DNA from: Geodermatophilus ruber
Lineage (GTDB): Bacteria > Actinomycetota > Actinomycetes > Mycobacteriales > Geodermatophilaceae
NCBI RefSeq assembly: GCF_900114385.1
Contig: NZ_FOSW01000005.1
Location: 234,116-298,115, forward strand
Length of the DNA stretch: 64,000 nt
Reading direction: 5' to 3'
Shown here piece after piece: positions 53,250 to 62,637 of this stretch (positions within the stretch are counted from its first letter, which is position 1; every line of letters begins with the position of its first letter). Under the pieces are notes generated by a model. It was given only the letters and a program-made list of their open reading frames with translations, did no database searches and was not told the DNA's origin. Made by a program: the position numbers and the translations under genes.

Positions 53250-56051
53250 TCACGATGCCCCGCGGGGGTGTGGGATGGCGGGTGGCGACTCACCCCGCCG
53301 GGGAGCTGTCGTTTCGGTCCCGGCCGGTGGCCGCCGACGGGCATGGGCCTGCCGGATGACGGCCTTGCCCGCCTCCCAGAGCAGCAGCAGCGCCACGGCC
53401 GGCACCAGCGCCCAGCCGAACTGGGCCAGGGTGATCGGAGTCGTGTCCAGCAGCCTGTTGAAGACGTCCATCTGGGTGACGAGGACCGCGAGCACGAACT
53501 CGCCGAGCAGCGTCCAGTTCATCTGCTTGCTGTCGAACGTGGCCGTGGTCAGCACGGACTGGGTCTCGCTGCGGCACTCGAGGGCGGCCACGATGAGCAT
53601 CAGCGAGAAGGATGTGAACGCCACGGACCGGGCCACCTCGAGGCTGCCGAACCTCTCGGTGCCGACCGAGAGCAGCAGGAGCAGGCCGACGGTGATCAGC
53701 AGGCCGATGAGGCCGACGGTGACGATGAGCCGCGGCGTCAGCAGGGACTGCCCGCGGGGTCGCGGGCGGGTGCGCATGAGCCCGGGGGTCTCCTGGTCGA
53801 AGCCGAGCGCCAGGCCGAAGGCCGCGTTGACGAAGAAGTGGATCCACAGGACCTGGGCGGGTGTGAACGGCTCCCCGGCCGCGATGTTGAACAGACTGGC
53901 GCCGAGGAACGTGAGCACGAAGGCGACGAGCAGGATCAGCACGAAGCGGATGTACTTGGTCAGGTTGTCGTAGATCTTCCGGCCCTGTTCGACGGCGAAG
54001 ACGATCGTCGCGAAGTCGTCGTCCGAGAGGACCATCCGGCCGGCGTTCTTCGCGACGTCGGTCCCGCTGCCCATGGCGATCCCGATGTCCGCCGCGTGGA
54101 TGGCCGGTGCGTCGTTGACCCCGTCGCCGGTCATCGCGACGACGTCGCCCTTCTTCTTCAGGGTGTCGACGAGCAGCACCTTGTGCTCGGGCGCCACGCG
54201 GCCCACCACGCCGATGCGGTCGATGCGGGCCAGTCGCTCGTCCTCCGGCAGCGCGGCGAACTCCTCGCCCAGGATGGACTCGCCGGGGATGCCGAGCTGG
54301 TCGGCGATCGCGGCGCCGGTGACGACGTCGTCGCCGGTCACCATGCGGACCCGGATGTGGGCGGCCTGGGCGCTGGCGACGGCGGCCTTGGACTCCGCCC
54401 GCGGCGGGTCCACCATCCCGACCAGGCTGGTCATCTGCAGGTCGGTGACGTACTGCAGCAGGTCGCCCTGAGGATCGAACCCGGCCGCGTCCAGGTCGCG
54501 CACGGCCGAGGCCATGACACGTCGTCCGGCGCGTCCCATCCGCTCCACGTGCGCCTGCGCCCGCTCCTGCAGGCCGGTGTCCCAGGGGACGGAGCCGCCG
54601 CCGCCGGCGAGGGCGGTGGCCGCCCGGGACATCACGGCCGGCGCGGCGCCCTTCACGAAACACCGGACGACCGGCCGACCGTCGGCGCCGGTGACCGCGT
54701 GGAACGTCGCCATGAGCTTGTACGTCGGGTCGAACGGCAGGGTGGCCAGCCGGGGGAGCCGGTCGCGCGTGGCGTCGATGTCGAGGCCGGCCTTGTGCGC
54801 CAGCACGAGCAGGGCACCCTCGGTGGGGTCACCGACGACCCGTCCGTCCACGAGTTGCGCGTCACTGGCGGCGACGTAGGGCAGGATCGCGTCCTCGATG
54901 GAGGGCGACGTCCCTGCGGCGTGGTGGACCCGACCGTCCAGGGAGTAGCCGGTGCCGGAGACGGTGTACCGGTCACCCGGGTCGATGACCTCGACGACCG
55001 TCATCTGGTTCATCGTCAGCGTGCCGGTCTTGTCCGAGTTGATCGCGGACGTGAACCCCAGCGTCTCGACGGACGGCAGTTCCTTGACGATCGCGTTGCG
55101 CTTGGCCAGGTCCACACCGCCGAGGGACAGGATCATCTGGGTCACCGTCGGCAGCGCCTCGGGGACCGCGGCGATCGCCAGGGTCACCGCACTGACGAAC
55201 AAGACGTCCCAGGCCTCGCCCCGGGAGCGGCCGAGCACGATCATCACGATCATCGTGAGACCGGCGGCGGCCCCGATCCAGAGCGTCAGCCGGTCGAGTT
55301 CGGCGGTGAGCGGCGTCTTCTCCCGGCCCTTGGCCGTCAGCATCGCCGCGATCTTCCCGAGCTCGGTGTCCGCGCCGGTGCCGGTGACGATCATGGTCCC
55401 GCTGCCGTGCGTCACGGGCGTGTTCATGAAGGCCATGTCGGTCTGGTCGCCCGGGCCGAGCCCACGGCCCTCGAGGCTCGGGGCGCCCTTGAGCGCGGGG
55501 ACGCTCTCCCCGGTCAGCGCCGACTCGTCGATCTGCAGGGAGCTCGCCTCGATGATCCGGCCGTCGGCCGGGACCTGGTCGCCGGCGGCGAGCAGGACGA
55601 CGTCGCCCACGACCAGTTGCTCGGCGGGGATCTCGGCGTCCTGGCCGTCGCGGCGGACCCGGGCCGTCGGCTTCATCATCGACTTCAGCGCGTTCATCGC
55701 GCTCTCGGCCTTGCCCTCCTGGCGCAGCCCGATCACCGCGTTGAGCACGGTCAGCACCACGAGGAGGACGGCGGTGCCCCATTCGGCGATCAGGAGCGAG
55801 ACCACGGCGGCCGCCACCAGGATGATCTGCATGTAGCTGCGGTACTGCTCGAGGAAGCGGAGCCAGCCCGGCCTCGGCTTCTCCTCGCTGAGCGCGTTCG
55901 GGCCGTCGGCGCGCAGCCGTTCCGCCGCTGTCGCTGCCGGCAGGCCGGCGGCCGGGGTCACCCCCAGGGCGTCCGCGACCGCGGCAGGTGACCGCGAGTA
56001 CCACTCGACGTCGCTCGTCGTCGAGCCCACGAGGGAGTGCCCGGTGCTCAC
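53250..56051 (-). CDS. P2-type cation-transporting ATPase
   Basis: 933-aa P-type ATPase pump. N-terminal cation-ATPase domain, actuator motif TGESVP, phosphorylation motif SDKTGTLTMN (with Asn where Cys is commoner before it), hinge TGDGVNDAPAIHAADIG and ~10 membrane helices including AAVPEALPT in helix 4. This places it with Ca2+/Na+/Mg2+-type P2 ATPases; the ion is uncertain. GTG 56051 follows GGAGGCGACG. It is 23 nt after ppk2, likely one operon. The C-terminal ~35 residues are basic and Pro-rich. Confidence 0.88.
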   Translation of the reverse strand: MSTGHSLVGSTTSDVEWYSRSPAAVADALGVTPAAGLPAATAAERLRADGPNALSEEKPRPGWLRFLEQYRSYMQIILVAAAVVSLLIAEWGTAVLLVVLTVLNAVIGLRQEGKAESAMNALKSMMKPTARVRRDGQDAEIPAEQLVVGDVVLLAAGDQVPADGRIIEASSLQIDESALTGESVPALKGAPSLEGRGLGPGDQTDMAFMNTPVTHGSGTMIVTGTGADTELGKIAAMLTAKGREKTPLTAELDRLTLWIGAAAGLTMIVMIVLGRSRGEAWDVLFVSAVTLAIAAVPEALPTVTQMILSLGGVDLAKRNAIVKELPSVETLGFTSAINSDKTGTLTMNQMTVVEVIDPGDRYTVSGTGYSLDGRVHHAAGTSPSIEDAILPYVAASDAQLVDGRVVGDPTEGALLVLAHKAGLDIDATRDRLPRLATLPFDPTYKLMATFHAVTGADGRPVVRCFVKGAAPAVMSRAATALAGGGGSVPWDTGLQERAQAHVERMGRAGRRVMASAVRDLDAAGFDPQGDLLQYVTDLQMTSLVGMVDPPRAESKAAVASAQAAHIRVRMVTGDDVVTGAAIADQLGIPGESILGEEFAALPEDERLARIDRIGVVGRVAPEHKVLLVDTLKKKGDVVAMTGDGVNDAPAIHAADIGIAMGSGTDVAKNAGRMVLSDDDFATIVFAVEQGRKIYDNLTKYIRFVLILLVAFVLTFLGASLFNIAAGEPFTPAQVLWIHFFVNAAFGLALGFDQETPGLMRTRPRPRGQSLLTPRLIVTVGLIGLLITVGLLLLLSVGTERFGSLEVARSVAFTSFSLMLIVAALECRSETQSVLTTATFDSKQMNWTLLGEFVLAVLVTQMDVFNRLLDTTPITLAQFGWALVPAVALLLLWEAGKAVIRQAHARRRPPAGTETTAPRRGESPPAIPHPRGAS

Positions 56052-56074
56052 CGTCGCCTCCGATCCCACACCCC

Positions 56075-57145
56075 TCAGCGGGGCTTCGCCCTGGTGCCGG
56101 TTCCCGCGTCGCTCCTCGAGCGGTTGCCCTTGCTGCTGCCCTTGCCCTTGCCCTTGGTCTTGCCGTGGCCGTTCGTCCGGTGGTGCCCGTGCCCGTCGTG
56201 CGAGGGGGCGAAGGGATCCGGCGCGGCACCGCCGGGGGCCTGGGCCTCGAGCTCCCGCTTCGCGTCGGCGAGGTCGCGCAGCGCGTCCGCGTCGACCGTC
56301 GGGTACTGCGGGTCGATGTCGATCAGCGCCTGGGCCAGGACGGCGCCGGCGCAGATGCGGGCGAACCACTTGCGATCGGCGGGGATGACGTACCACGGGG
56401 CCTTCTCGGTGCTGGTCGCCGACAGCATCTGGGAGAAGGCGTGCTGGTAATCGTCCCACCGCCGCCGTTCGCGGGCGTCGGCGGCGGAGAACTTCCAGTT
56501 GCGCTCGGGCACGTCGATGCGCTTGAGGAAGCGGACCCGCTGCTCCTCCTTGGACAGGTTGAGGAAGAGCTTCACCACCGTGATCCCGTTGTCGACCAGG
56601 TAGCGCTCCCAGTCGTTGATCTCCCGGTAGCGGCGGTCCCAGATGCCGTCGCCGATCGCGTCCAGTCGTTGGCGGGCCAGTGCTTCGGGGTGCACCCGGA
56701 CCACGAGGACCTCCTCGTAGTGCGACCGGTTGAAGATGCCGATCTCCCCACGGGCGGGCAGGCGGGCGGCGTAGCGCCACAGGTAGTCGTGGGCGAGTTC
56801 CGCGGCGGAGGGGACCTTGAAGCTGCTGACGCGCACCCCTTGCGGGTTCACCCCGCTCATGACGTGGCGGATGGTCCCGTCCTTGCCACCCGCGTCGAGG
56901 GACTGCAGGCACATGAGCACCCCGTGGCTGTTCTCGGCGGCGAGCCGTCTCTGGTAGTCGGCCAGCAGGGCGATGCCCGCGTTCAGCAGTTCGACGCCGT
57001 CCTTCTTCTTGCGCAACTGGTCGGACCGGTAGCCGGGATCGAAGTCCCGGCTCAGGTCGACCGCGCTCCCGGGCCGCACCCGCAGCGGCTCGATGAAGTC
57101 CGCGATGCGCTGCCTGCGCTCGTCGGTCACCTCCACCACAGCCAT
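56075..57145 (-). CDS. ppk2: Polyphosphate kinase 2 (PPK2) family phosphotransferase
   Basis: 356-aa enzyme transferring phosphate between polyphosphate and nucleotides. Walker A-like DAGGKDG (~96-102), then FNRSHYEEVLVVRVHPE and the lid KRIDVPERNWKFSAADARERRRWDDY. The core ends near residue 290; the remaining ~65 residues are His/Lys/Gly-rich (HDGHGHHRTNGHGKTKGKGKG) and may bind polyphosphate (inference). ATG 57145 is only one base after GGAGG; GTG 57139 has better spacing and may be the true start. Confidence 0.9.
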   Translation of the reverse strand: MAVVEVTDERRQRIADFIEPLRVRPGSAVDLSRDFDPGYRSDQLRKKKDGVELLNAGIALLADYQRRLAAENSHGVLMCLQSLDAGGKDGTIRHVMSGVNPQGVRVSSFKVPSAAELAHDYLWRYAARLPARGEIGIFNRSHYEEVLVVRVHPEALARQRLDAIGDGIWDRRYREINDWERYLVDNGITVVKLFLNLSKEEQRVRFLKRIDVPERNWKFSAADARERRRWDDYQHAFSQMLSATSTEKAPWYVIPADRKWFARICAGAVLAQALIDIDPQYPTVDADALRDLADAKRELEAQAPGGAAPDPFAPSHDGHGHHRTNGHGKTKGKGKGSSKGNRSRSDAGTGTRAKPR

Positions 57146-57405
57146 TCCTCCGAACTGATGCCGTGCGATCCGCGCAGTTCCCGAAGGGCCGCCACCTGCG
57201 CACTCGCGGCCGCCCCGGGCCAGGTTGTCGCTGACCCGCCGGGTCGACATCCCCCCCTCAGGGTGAGTCGGGAGGGCTCGTGCCCGGCCCTCACGCAGCC
57301 GGTGCGCGTGCTGGGTCACGTGAGATCAGCCGGGCGAGGCCCTATAGGTGGCTCAGACACGGACTGGAAAGGCATGCCCGGTCGTGGCCTTCTGGCCGTA
57401 CGTCA

Positions 57406-58707
57406 CTAGGTCGCTGGTGCGACCGGCCGCGCCCGGCCGGCTCCGGTTCGCTTCCAGCCGACGTCCAGCGCGACGCTGAGCACGAGGATCCCGAGCAGCG
57501 TGATGACCGACGCCGGCTCGTGGATCAGCGTGGTGAGCACGAACGTCACGAGCACCACCGCGGACGAGGCGATGGCGGCGGACAGGACGAGGGCATTCGC
57601 GCCGGTCTCCGTGCGGACGCGGAAGTGCGCCGCGGTGATGAAGGTGAAGATCAGCAACGCGACCGCGCTGCCGATCGAGGCGATGGCGTCCAGGTTGAAG
57701 AAGACGGCCAGCAGCACGCACGCCGCCGCTTCGACCAGCAGGCCCACGGACGCCCGGCCGCCGAGCCGTCGCGCCATGAGGCCGGGGAACTGCCCCGTCT
57801 CCGCCAGCCGCTCGGACAGCCCCGCCGCCGGGTACAGCCCGGCGTTGGTGGCCCCGGCGGTGGCGAACAAGGCCGTGATCGCCATCAGCGTGTAGCCGGC
57901 GTCGCCGAGCGAGGGCTGCGCGGCGACGGCCAGCGCGGTGCCGCCCGAGTCGATCACCTTCTCGACGGTCAGCGTGCCGAAGACACCCAGCGCGATGGCG
58001 ACGTAGATGACGGTCGCGATGGTGAGCGCCAGGAACATCGCCCTGGGCAGTTGACGCGACGGGTTCGACAGGTCCTTCGCCGTGAAGGTGATGATGCCGA
58101 AGCCGAGGAAGGCGAAGAACGTCAGCGCGACGCTGGAGACGATGTCCTGCAGCGGTGGGTAGCCCGAGAAGGCCAGCAACGACGGGTCCATGTTGACGAG
58201 CGTCACCACGGCGAAGACGACGAGGATCCCGATGACCACGTAGACGACCACGGTCTGTGCCCTGGCGACCAGATTCGATCCGACGATGTTCACGGCGGTC
58301 ATCGCGACGATGACCAGCACGGCGAAGAACTTGACCCAGGCCGCGCTCTCGTCGGTGAAGACGGCGCTGGCGTAGCTGCCGAACGACACGGCGACCATGG
58401 CGGTCACGATGGCGTTGGCCGAGTAGGTCAGCCACGCGGTGACGCCGGTGACGTGTCCGTCGCCGAAGCCCTTGGCCACGTACTCGATGAGTCCGCCTGC
58501 CGACGGGAACCGCGCGCCGAGCTTGGCGAACGAGTAGCCCTGCAACGCGGCGATCACGCCCGCGATCAGGAAGGACAACCAGACTGCCGCGCCGGCCACC
58601 TCTCCGGCCGCGCCGAGCAGGGCGAAGATCCCGGCGCCCACCATCGCCCCCACGCCGATGAACGCGGCCTGCCGCACCGTGAGGTACTTCGTCTCAGGCG
58701 ATGTCAT
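57406..58707 (-). CDS. APC superfamily amino acid permease
   Basis: 433-aa polytopic transporter with ~12 membrane helices. The N-terminal GVGAMVGAGIFALLG and FSAKLGARFPSAGG-like (here FAKLGARFPSAGGLIEYVAKGFG) segments are APC family hallmarks, and FLGFGIITFTAKDLSNPSRQLPRA is the typical central loop. It lies 37 nt after the arcD-like gene and probably belongs to the same operon. Substrate may be an amino acid or amine such as agmatine, putrescine or arginine; unproven. Confidence 0.85.
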   Translation of the reverse strand: MTSPETKYLTVRQAAFIGVGAMVGAGIFALLGAAGEVAGAAVWLSFLIAGVIAALQGYSFAKLGARFPSAGGLIEYVAKGFGDGHVTGVTAWLTYSANAIVTAMVAVSFGSYASAVFTDESAAWVKFFAVLVIVAMTAVNIVGSNLVARAQTVVVYVVIGILVVFAVVTLVNMDPSLLAFSGYPPLQDIVSSVALTFFAFLGFGIITFTAKDLSNPSRQLPRAMFLALTIATVIYVAIALGVFGTLTVEKVIDSGGTALAVAAQPSLGDAGYTLMAITALFATAGATNAGLYPAAGLSERLAETGQFPGLMARRLGGRASVGLLVEAAACVLLAVFFNLDAIASIGSAVALLIFTFITAAHFRVRTETGANALVLSAAIASSAVVLVTFVLTTLIHEPASVITLLGILVLSVALDVGWKRTGAGRARPVAPAT

Positions 58708-58744
58708 GACCTCCGCCCTCCCGCTCGACGCGCTGCCGCGCCGT

Positions 58745-60163
58745 TCACCGGTACGCCGGCACCGGTGGTGGCGGCGTCAGGTGCTTGCGCTGTGACAGGT
58801 AGACCGGGCCCCCGAGCAGCAGCGCGCCTGCGGCCAGCAGGAAGGGGGCCCAGTAGATCAACGGGTCGTTGCCGGTGTTGCGCGAGTACCAGATGAACAG
58901 GATCGAGAAGACCAAGGAGAGCCCGGCGACGACCGTGTCGCGCACGAACCGAGGCGTGTCCAGCGTCCGGTGATCGGCCAGGCGCCACTTCAGCTGCGCC
59001 AGCGCCGAGAACCCGTACGGGATGGCTGCGGTGATGCCGGTCATCAGGACGAGCGTCGTGAATACCGTGGCGCCGCCGGAGCCGAGGTAGTTGACGGCCA
59101 TGGCGACCGACGCGAGCAGCGTGGACGCGATGATGCCGAACGCCGGCACACCGTTCCTCGAGAGGCGCTTGAACGCAGGCGGGAAGAGCCCGTCCTTCGC
59201 CGCGGCCAGCGGCATCTCCGCGCAGATCATGGTCCAGCCGTTGAGCGCCCCGAGGCCGGAGATGATGACGGCGATGGCGAGGACGTTGCCGGCCCAGGTG
59301 CCGCCGAACATGGCGTTGGCGACGTCCGAGAACGGCGCGCTCGCCTCGGCCAGCTGCGAGCTCGGCAGGACGCCGAACACGACCGTGAGCGACAGCATGT
59401 AGACCACCGCGGTGGCGATCGTGCCCAGGATCGTCGCCCGCGGGACGTTGCGGTCGGGGTCGCGCACCTTCGCCGCGGCCACGGCGGCGCACTCGACCCC
59501 GAGATAGCTGAACAGGGCGATCGCCATGCCCCCGCCGATCGCCGCGATCGTGCTCTGGCCGCTGACGTTCCACGGCGTGAAGTTGGCGGACTGGATGAAG
59601 AACAGTCCGACGATCGAGACGAAGGCGAGCACCGCGAACTTGATGATCGTGGTGATCACCTGGACAGAGCCCATGTTCTTGACGCCGGAGAGGTTGACGG
59701 CGGCCGGTATCCACAGGCCGACCAGCACCAGGAGCACGGAGATGAGCCGGTCGTGGTCCTTGTTGATGAAGTGCTCGACGTAGAGCACCCAGCCGACCGC
59801 GATGGCCGCGTTGCCGGCCCAGGCCGTGATCCAGTACGACCAGGCGTTCGCGAACCCGAGCGGGTTGCCGAACGCGACCCGCGCGTACGCGTAGGGACCG
59901 CCGTCCGACGGCAGCCGGCGCGACAGGGCCGCGAACAGCAACGCCAGCGCGAGCGCCCCGACGGTTGTCAGCGCCATCGAGACCAGCGTGATGGGCCCGT
60001 ACGCGGCCAGGGACGTCGGCAGGTTGAAGACCCCGACCCCGATGATGCTCCCGACGATGAGCGCCATGGCGGCCGGGAGGCCGAACTGCTGGACGCTCTC
60101 CCGGGCAGGGGCTTCCGCTGCGGAACCGGCGTCTTCCCGCGGGGTGTCGACTCGATCGGTCAT
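58745..60163 (-). CDS. arcD: APC-type arginine/ornithine antiporter (ArcD-like)
   Basis: 472-aa transporter with ~12-13 membrane helices. ALIVGSIIGVGVFNLPTSLA near residue 35 is the APC substrate-binding helix 1, and LPSDGGPYAYARVAFG and FSYLGVECAAVAAAKVRDPDRNVPRA are family-conserved. It sits in the arcA-arcB operon, so exchange of arginine for ornithine is likely. Homology alone would also allow a more general basic amino acid antiporter. A hairpin (60183-60218) separates it from arcB. Confidence 0.83.
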   Translation of the reverse strand: MTDRVDTPREDAGSAAEAPARESVQQFGLPAAMALIVGSIIGVGVFNLPTSLAAYGPITLVSMALTTVGALALALLFAALSRRLPSDGGPYAYARVAFGNPLGFANAWSYWITAWAGNAAIAVGWVLYVEHFINKDHDRLISVLLVLVGLWIPAAVNLSGVKNMGSVQVITTIIKFAVLAFVSIVGLFFIQSANFTPWNVSGQSTIAAIGGGMAIALFSYLGVECAAVAAAKVRDPDRNVPRATILGTIATAVVYMLSLTVVFGVLPSSQLAEASAPFSDVANAMFGGTWAGNVLAIAVIISGLGALNGWTMICAEMPLAAAKDGLFPPAFKRLSRNGVPAFGIIASTLLASVAMAVNYLGSGGATVFTTLVLMTGITAAIPYGFSALAQLKWRLADHRTLDTPRFVRDTVVAGLSLVFSILFIWYSRNTGNDPLIYWAPFLLAAGALLLGGPVYLSQRKHLTPPPPVPAYR

Positions 60164-60182
60164 GGCCGACCCCTTCGTGGTA

Positions 60183-60218
60183 GCGGTGCCGGGCAGTCCC
60201 GTGACTGGCCGGCACCGC
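60183..60218. terminator. Hairpin between arcB and arcD
   Basis: GCGGTGCCGG (60183-60192) pairs with CCGGCACCGC (60209-60218); an inner CAGTC/GACTG stem closes on CCGT with one G-G mismatch. No T-run follows. It probably attenuates or stabilises the arcAB message relative to arcD. Confidence 0.55.
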
Positions 60219-60225
60219 GAGGTCG

Positions 60226-61227
60226 TCAGGCGAGGGTGGCGACGAGGACCGCCTTGATGGTGTGCAGTCGGTTCTCTGCCTGGTCGAAGACGATGCTGGC
60301 TGCCGACTCGAAGACCTCGTTCGTGACCTCGAGACCAGAGCTCATGCCGGTGTGGCCCATGATCTCGGCGCCGACGACCGTGTTGGAGTCGTGGAAGGCG
60401 GGCAGGCAGTGCATGAACTTGACCGCCGGGTTCCCCGTCTTCTCCAGCAGGTCGGCGTTCACCTGATAGGGAGCCAGCAGCCCGACCCGGTCGGTCCAGA
60501 CGTCCTTGGCCTCGCCCATGGAGACCCAGACGTCGGTGTGCACGAAGTCGACGCCCGCGACGGCGTCCGCGGGGTCGTCGGTCAGCGTGACGCGGGCACC
60601 GGTCCGGCCGGCGATCTCCTCGGCGAGCTGGACGACGTCCTTGGGCGGGTACAGCGCGGTCGGCCCGGTGAGCCGGACGTCGCTGCCCATCAGCGCGCCC
60701 ATCACCAGCAGCGACCGGCCCATGTTGAAACGGCAGTCCCCGACGTAGGCGTACGCGAGCCGGTCGTAGGGCTTGTTGCTGGCCTCGTGCATGGTGAGGA
60801 AGTCGGCCAGCATCTGGGTGGGATGCCACTCGTTGGTCAGCCCGTTGTACACCGGCACGCCGGCGTGCGCCGCGAGGGCCTCGACGTCGTCCTGCTCGTT
60901 GCCACGGAACTCGATCGCGTCGTACATGCGGCCGAGGACGGCGGCGGTGTCGGCGATCGACTCCTTGTGTCCCAGCTGGGAGCCGGACGGGTCGAGGTAG
61001 GTCACGTGCGCGCCTTGGTCGTAGGCGGCGACCTCGAACGCGGAGCGGGTCCGGGTCGACGTCTTCTCGAAGATCAGCGCGATCTCCTTGCCGTCGAGAC
61101 GCTTGACCTCGGTGCCGGCGTACTTGGCCAGCTTCAGCGCCTCGGCGAGGCGCAGCAGGTAGCGCAGCTCCCCGGGCTCGAAGTCGATCTCTTTGAGGAA
61201 GCTGCGGTTCTTCAGGTTGAACGCCAT
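60226..61227 (-). CDS. arcB: Ornithine carbamoyltransferase (catabolic, ArcB)
   Basis: 333-aa enzyme that splits citrulline to ornithine and carbamoyl phosphate in the deiminase pathway. Carbamoyl-phosphate motif EKTSTRTR (~54-61), [12 protein letters not shown] and HCLPAFHD (Cys-His active site, ~275) are present. Position between arginine deiminase and an antiporter marks it as the catabolic form rather than biosynthetic ArgF. GGGAG precedes ATG 61227; 18 nt after arcA. Confidence 0.93.
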   Translation of the reverse strand: MAFNLKNRSFLKEIDFEPGELRYLLRLAEALKLAKYAGTEVKRLDGKEIALIFEKTSTRTRSAFEVAAYDQGAHVTYLDPSGSQLGHKESIADTAAVLGRMYDAIEFRGNEQDDVEALAAHAGVPVYNGLTNEWHPTQMLADFLTMHEASNKPYDRLAYAYVGDCRFNMGRSLLVMGALMGSDVRLTGPTALYPPKDVVQLAEEIAGRTGARVTLTDDPADAVAGVDFVHTDVWVSMGEAKDVWTDRVGLLAPYQVNADLLEKTGNPAVKFMHCLPAFHDSNTVVGAEIMGHTGMSSGLEVTNEVFESAASIVFDQAENRLHTIKAVLVATLA

Positions 61228-61245
61228 GCGGAGCTCCCGGTCGGC

Positions 61246-62466
61246 TCAGACAGCGGGGTCGCGCTGCACGGGACAGGTCATGCAGTGGCCGCCACCGCGA
61301 CCACGCCCCAGCTCGAAGCCCTCGATCGTGAGAACCTCGATGCCGGCCTCGCGCAGGGCGGCATTGGTGCTGGTGTTGCGCTCGTAGGCGACGACGACGC
61401 CGGGCTCGAGGGCGACGACGTTGTTGCCGTCGTCCCACTGCTCGCGCTCGGCCCCGAACGCGTCCCCGCCGGTCTCGATGACCCGCATCTCTCCGATCCC
61501 GAGGGCGGTCGCCATGAGCTGGGGCAGCGACCCGTGCGCCTCCTCGACCACGAGGTCGTCGGGGGCGTCACCGGGCCGGATCGTCCAGATGCGGGCCCCG
61601 GAGACCACGGGTGGGTAGGCGGTGACCAGGTCCCGGTCGCACATCGTGATGACCGTGTCGAGGTGCATGTAGCTGCGGGACTTCGGCAGGAGCACCGCCA
61701 GCACCACGCCGGCCGACCCCGACCGGAACAGCGAGCGGGCGATCCACAACACCGCCTGCGGGGTGGTCCGCTCCCCCATGCCGATCATGACCGCGCCGTT
61801 GCCGATGGGCTGCACGTCGCCGCCCTCGACGTGACTGCGTCCCCAGTCCTCGTCCGCACCACCGAGCCAGATCGGGAACTTCTCGCTGCTGAACATGGGG
61901 TGGAAGCGGTAGATCGTCTCCACGATCATCGTCTCCGGCTTGCGAGCCGGCTTGGTCATCGGGTTGAGCGTGACGCCGTCGTAGATCCAGCACGAGGGGT
62001 CGCGCTGGAAGATGAAGTTGGGCAAGGGCGGTAGGAGCATGGTGGTGGACGTGCTCGACTGCCACACCAGCCCGAGGTCCCGGGCCACGTCGGCCTTGGT
62101 GATCCCCCCGATGAGGAAGTCCGCCACCAGTGCCGGCTCGGCCTCGTCGACCCACTCACGAGCCCGGGCCGAGGCGCCGACACCGACCTCGCGCTCGTTC
62201 AGGATGTGGCGGCAGACCCAGTCCTTGGCGTCGGGCTCCGCTAGCGCCTCAGCGAGCAGCCGCTCGGCCTCGTACACCTCGACCCCGCGCTCCCGCATGA
62301 CCGCGCAGAAGGCGTCGTGTTCCGACTTCGCCCGATCCACCCACAGCACGTCGTCGAAGAGCAGCTCCTCGGCGTTCGACGGGGTCAACCGGGTGTGCTC
62401 CAGACCGGGGCGATGGACCATCACCTTCCGCAGCCTGCCGACCTCAGAGTGCACGCCGAACGCCAT
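61246..62466 (-). CDS. arcA: Arginine deiminase
   Basis: 406-aa enzyme converting arginine to citrulline and ammonia. Catalytic Cys in [10 protein letters not shown] (~396), plus [27 protein letters not shown] and [12 protein letters not shown]. First gene of arcA-arcB-arcD-permease. ATG 62466 follows GAGGTGAT. Together with arcC the pathway yields one ATP per arginine and raises pH with ammonia, useful under anoxia, starvation or acid. Confidence 0.95.
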   Translation of the reverse strand: MAFGVHSEVGRLRKVMVHRPGLEHTRLTPSNAEELLFDDVLWVDRAKSEHDAFCAVMRERGVEVYEAERLLAEALAEPDAKDWVCRHILNEREVGVGASARAREWVDEAEPALVADFLIGGITKADVARDLGLVWQSSTSTTMLLPPLPNFIFQRDPSCWIYDGVTLNPMTKPARKPETMIVETIYRFHPMFSSEKFPIWLGGADEDWGRSHVEGGDVQPIGNGAVMIGMGERTTPQAVLWIARSLFRSGSAGVVLAVLLPKSRSYMHLDTVITMCDRDLVTAYPPVVSGARIWTIRPGDAPDDLVVEEAHGSLPQLMATALGIGEMRVIETGGDAFGAEREQWDDGNNVVALEPGVVVAYERNTSTNAALREAGIEVLTIEGFELGRGRGGGHCMTCPVQRDPAV

Positions 62467-62637
62467 TGCCGATCACCTCGCACTGCGGCCTTCGTCCCGG
62501 CACAACACCGGTCGCGTCGAAGAGTTTCGCCGGGTCACCGCGGAGGTTGCTCATCTCCTTCGGATGAACCGCACTGCTGCCGAATGTCCCTACCGTCTGC
62601 CAATCGAGCCTTGAAAGCGGCGATGCAGGGGGCAGCT
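62467..62637. promoter_or_regulatory. Divergent arcA/arcC control region
   Basis: 171 nt between the two divergent starts. TACCGT (62591-62596) is a fair -10 for arcC. On the minus strand GGGACGAAGGCC (62498-62487) near arcA is loosely like a DosR half-palindrome (GGGAC then G-CC). No strong inverted repeat and no obvious ArgR/ARG box was found. Confidence 0.4.
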
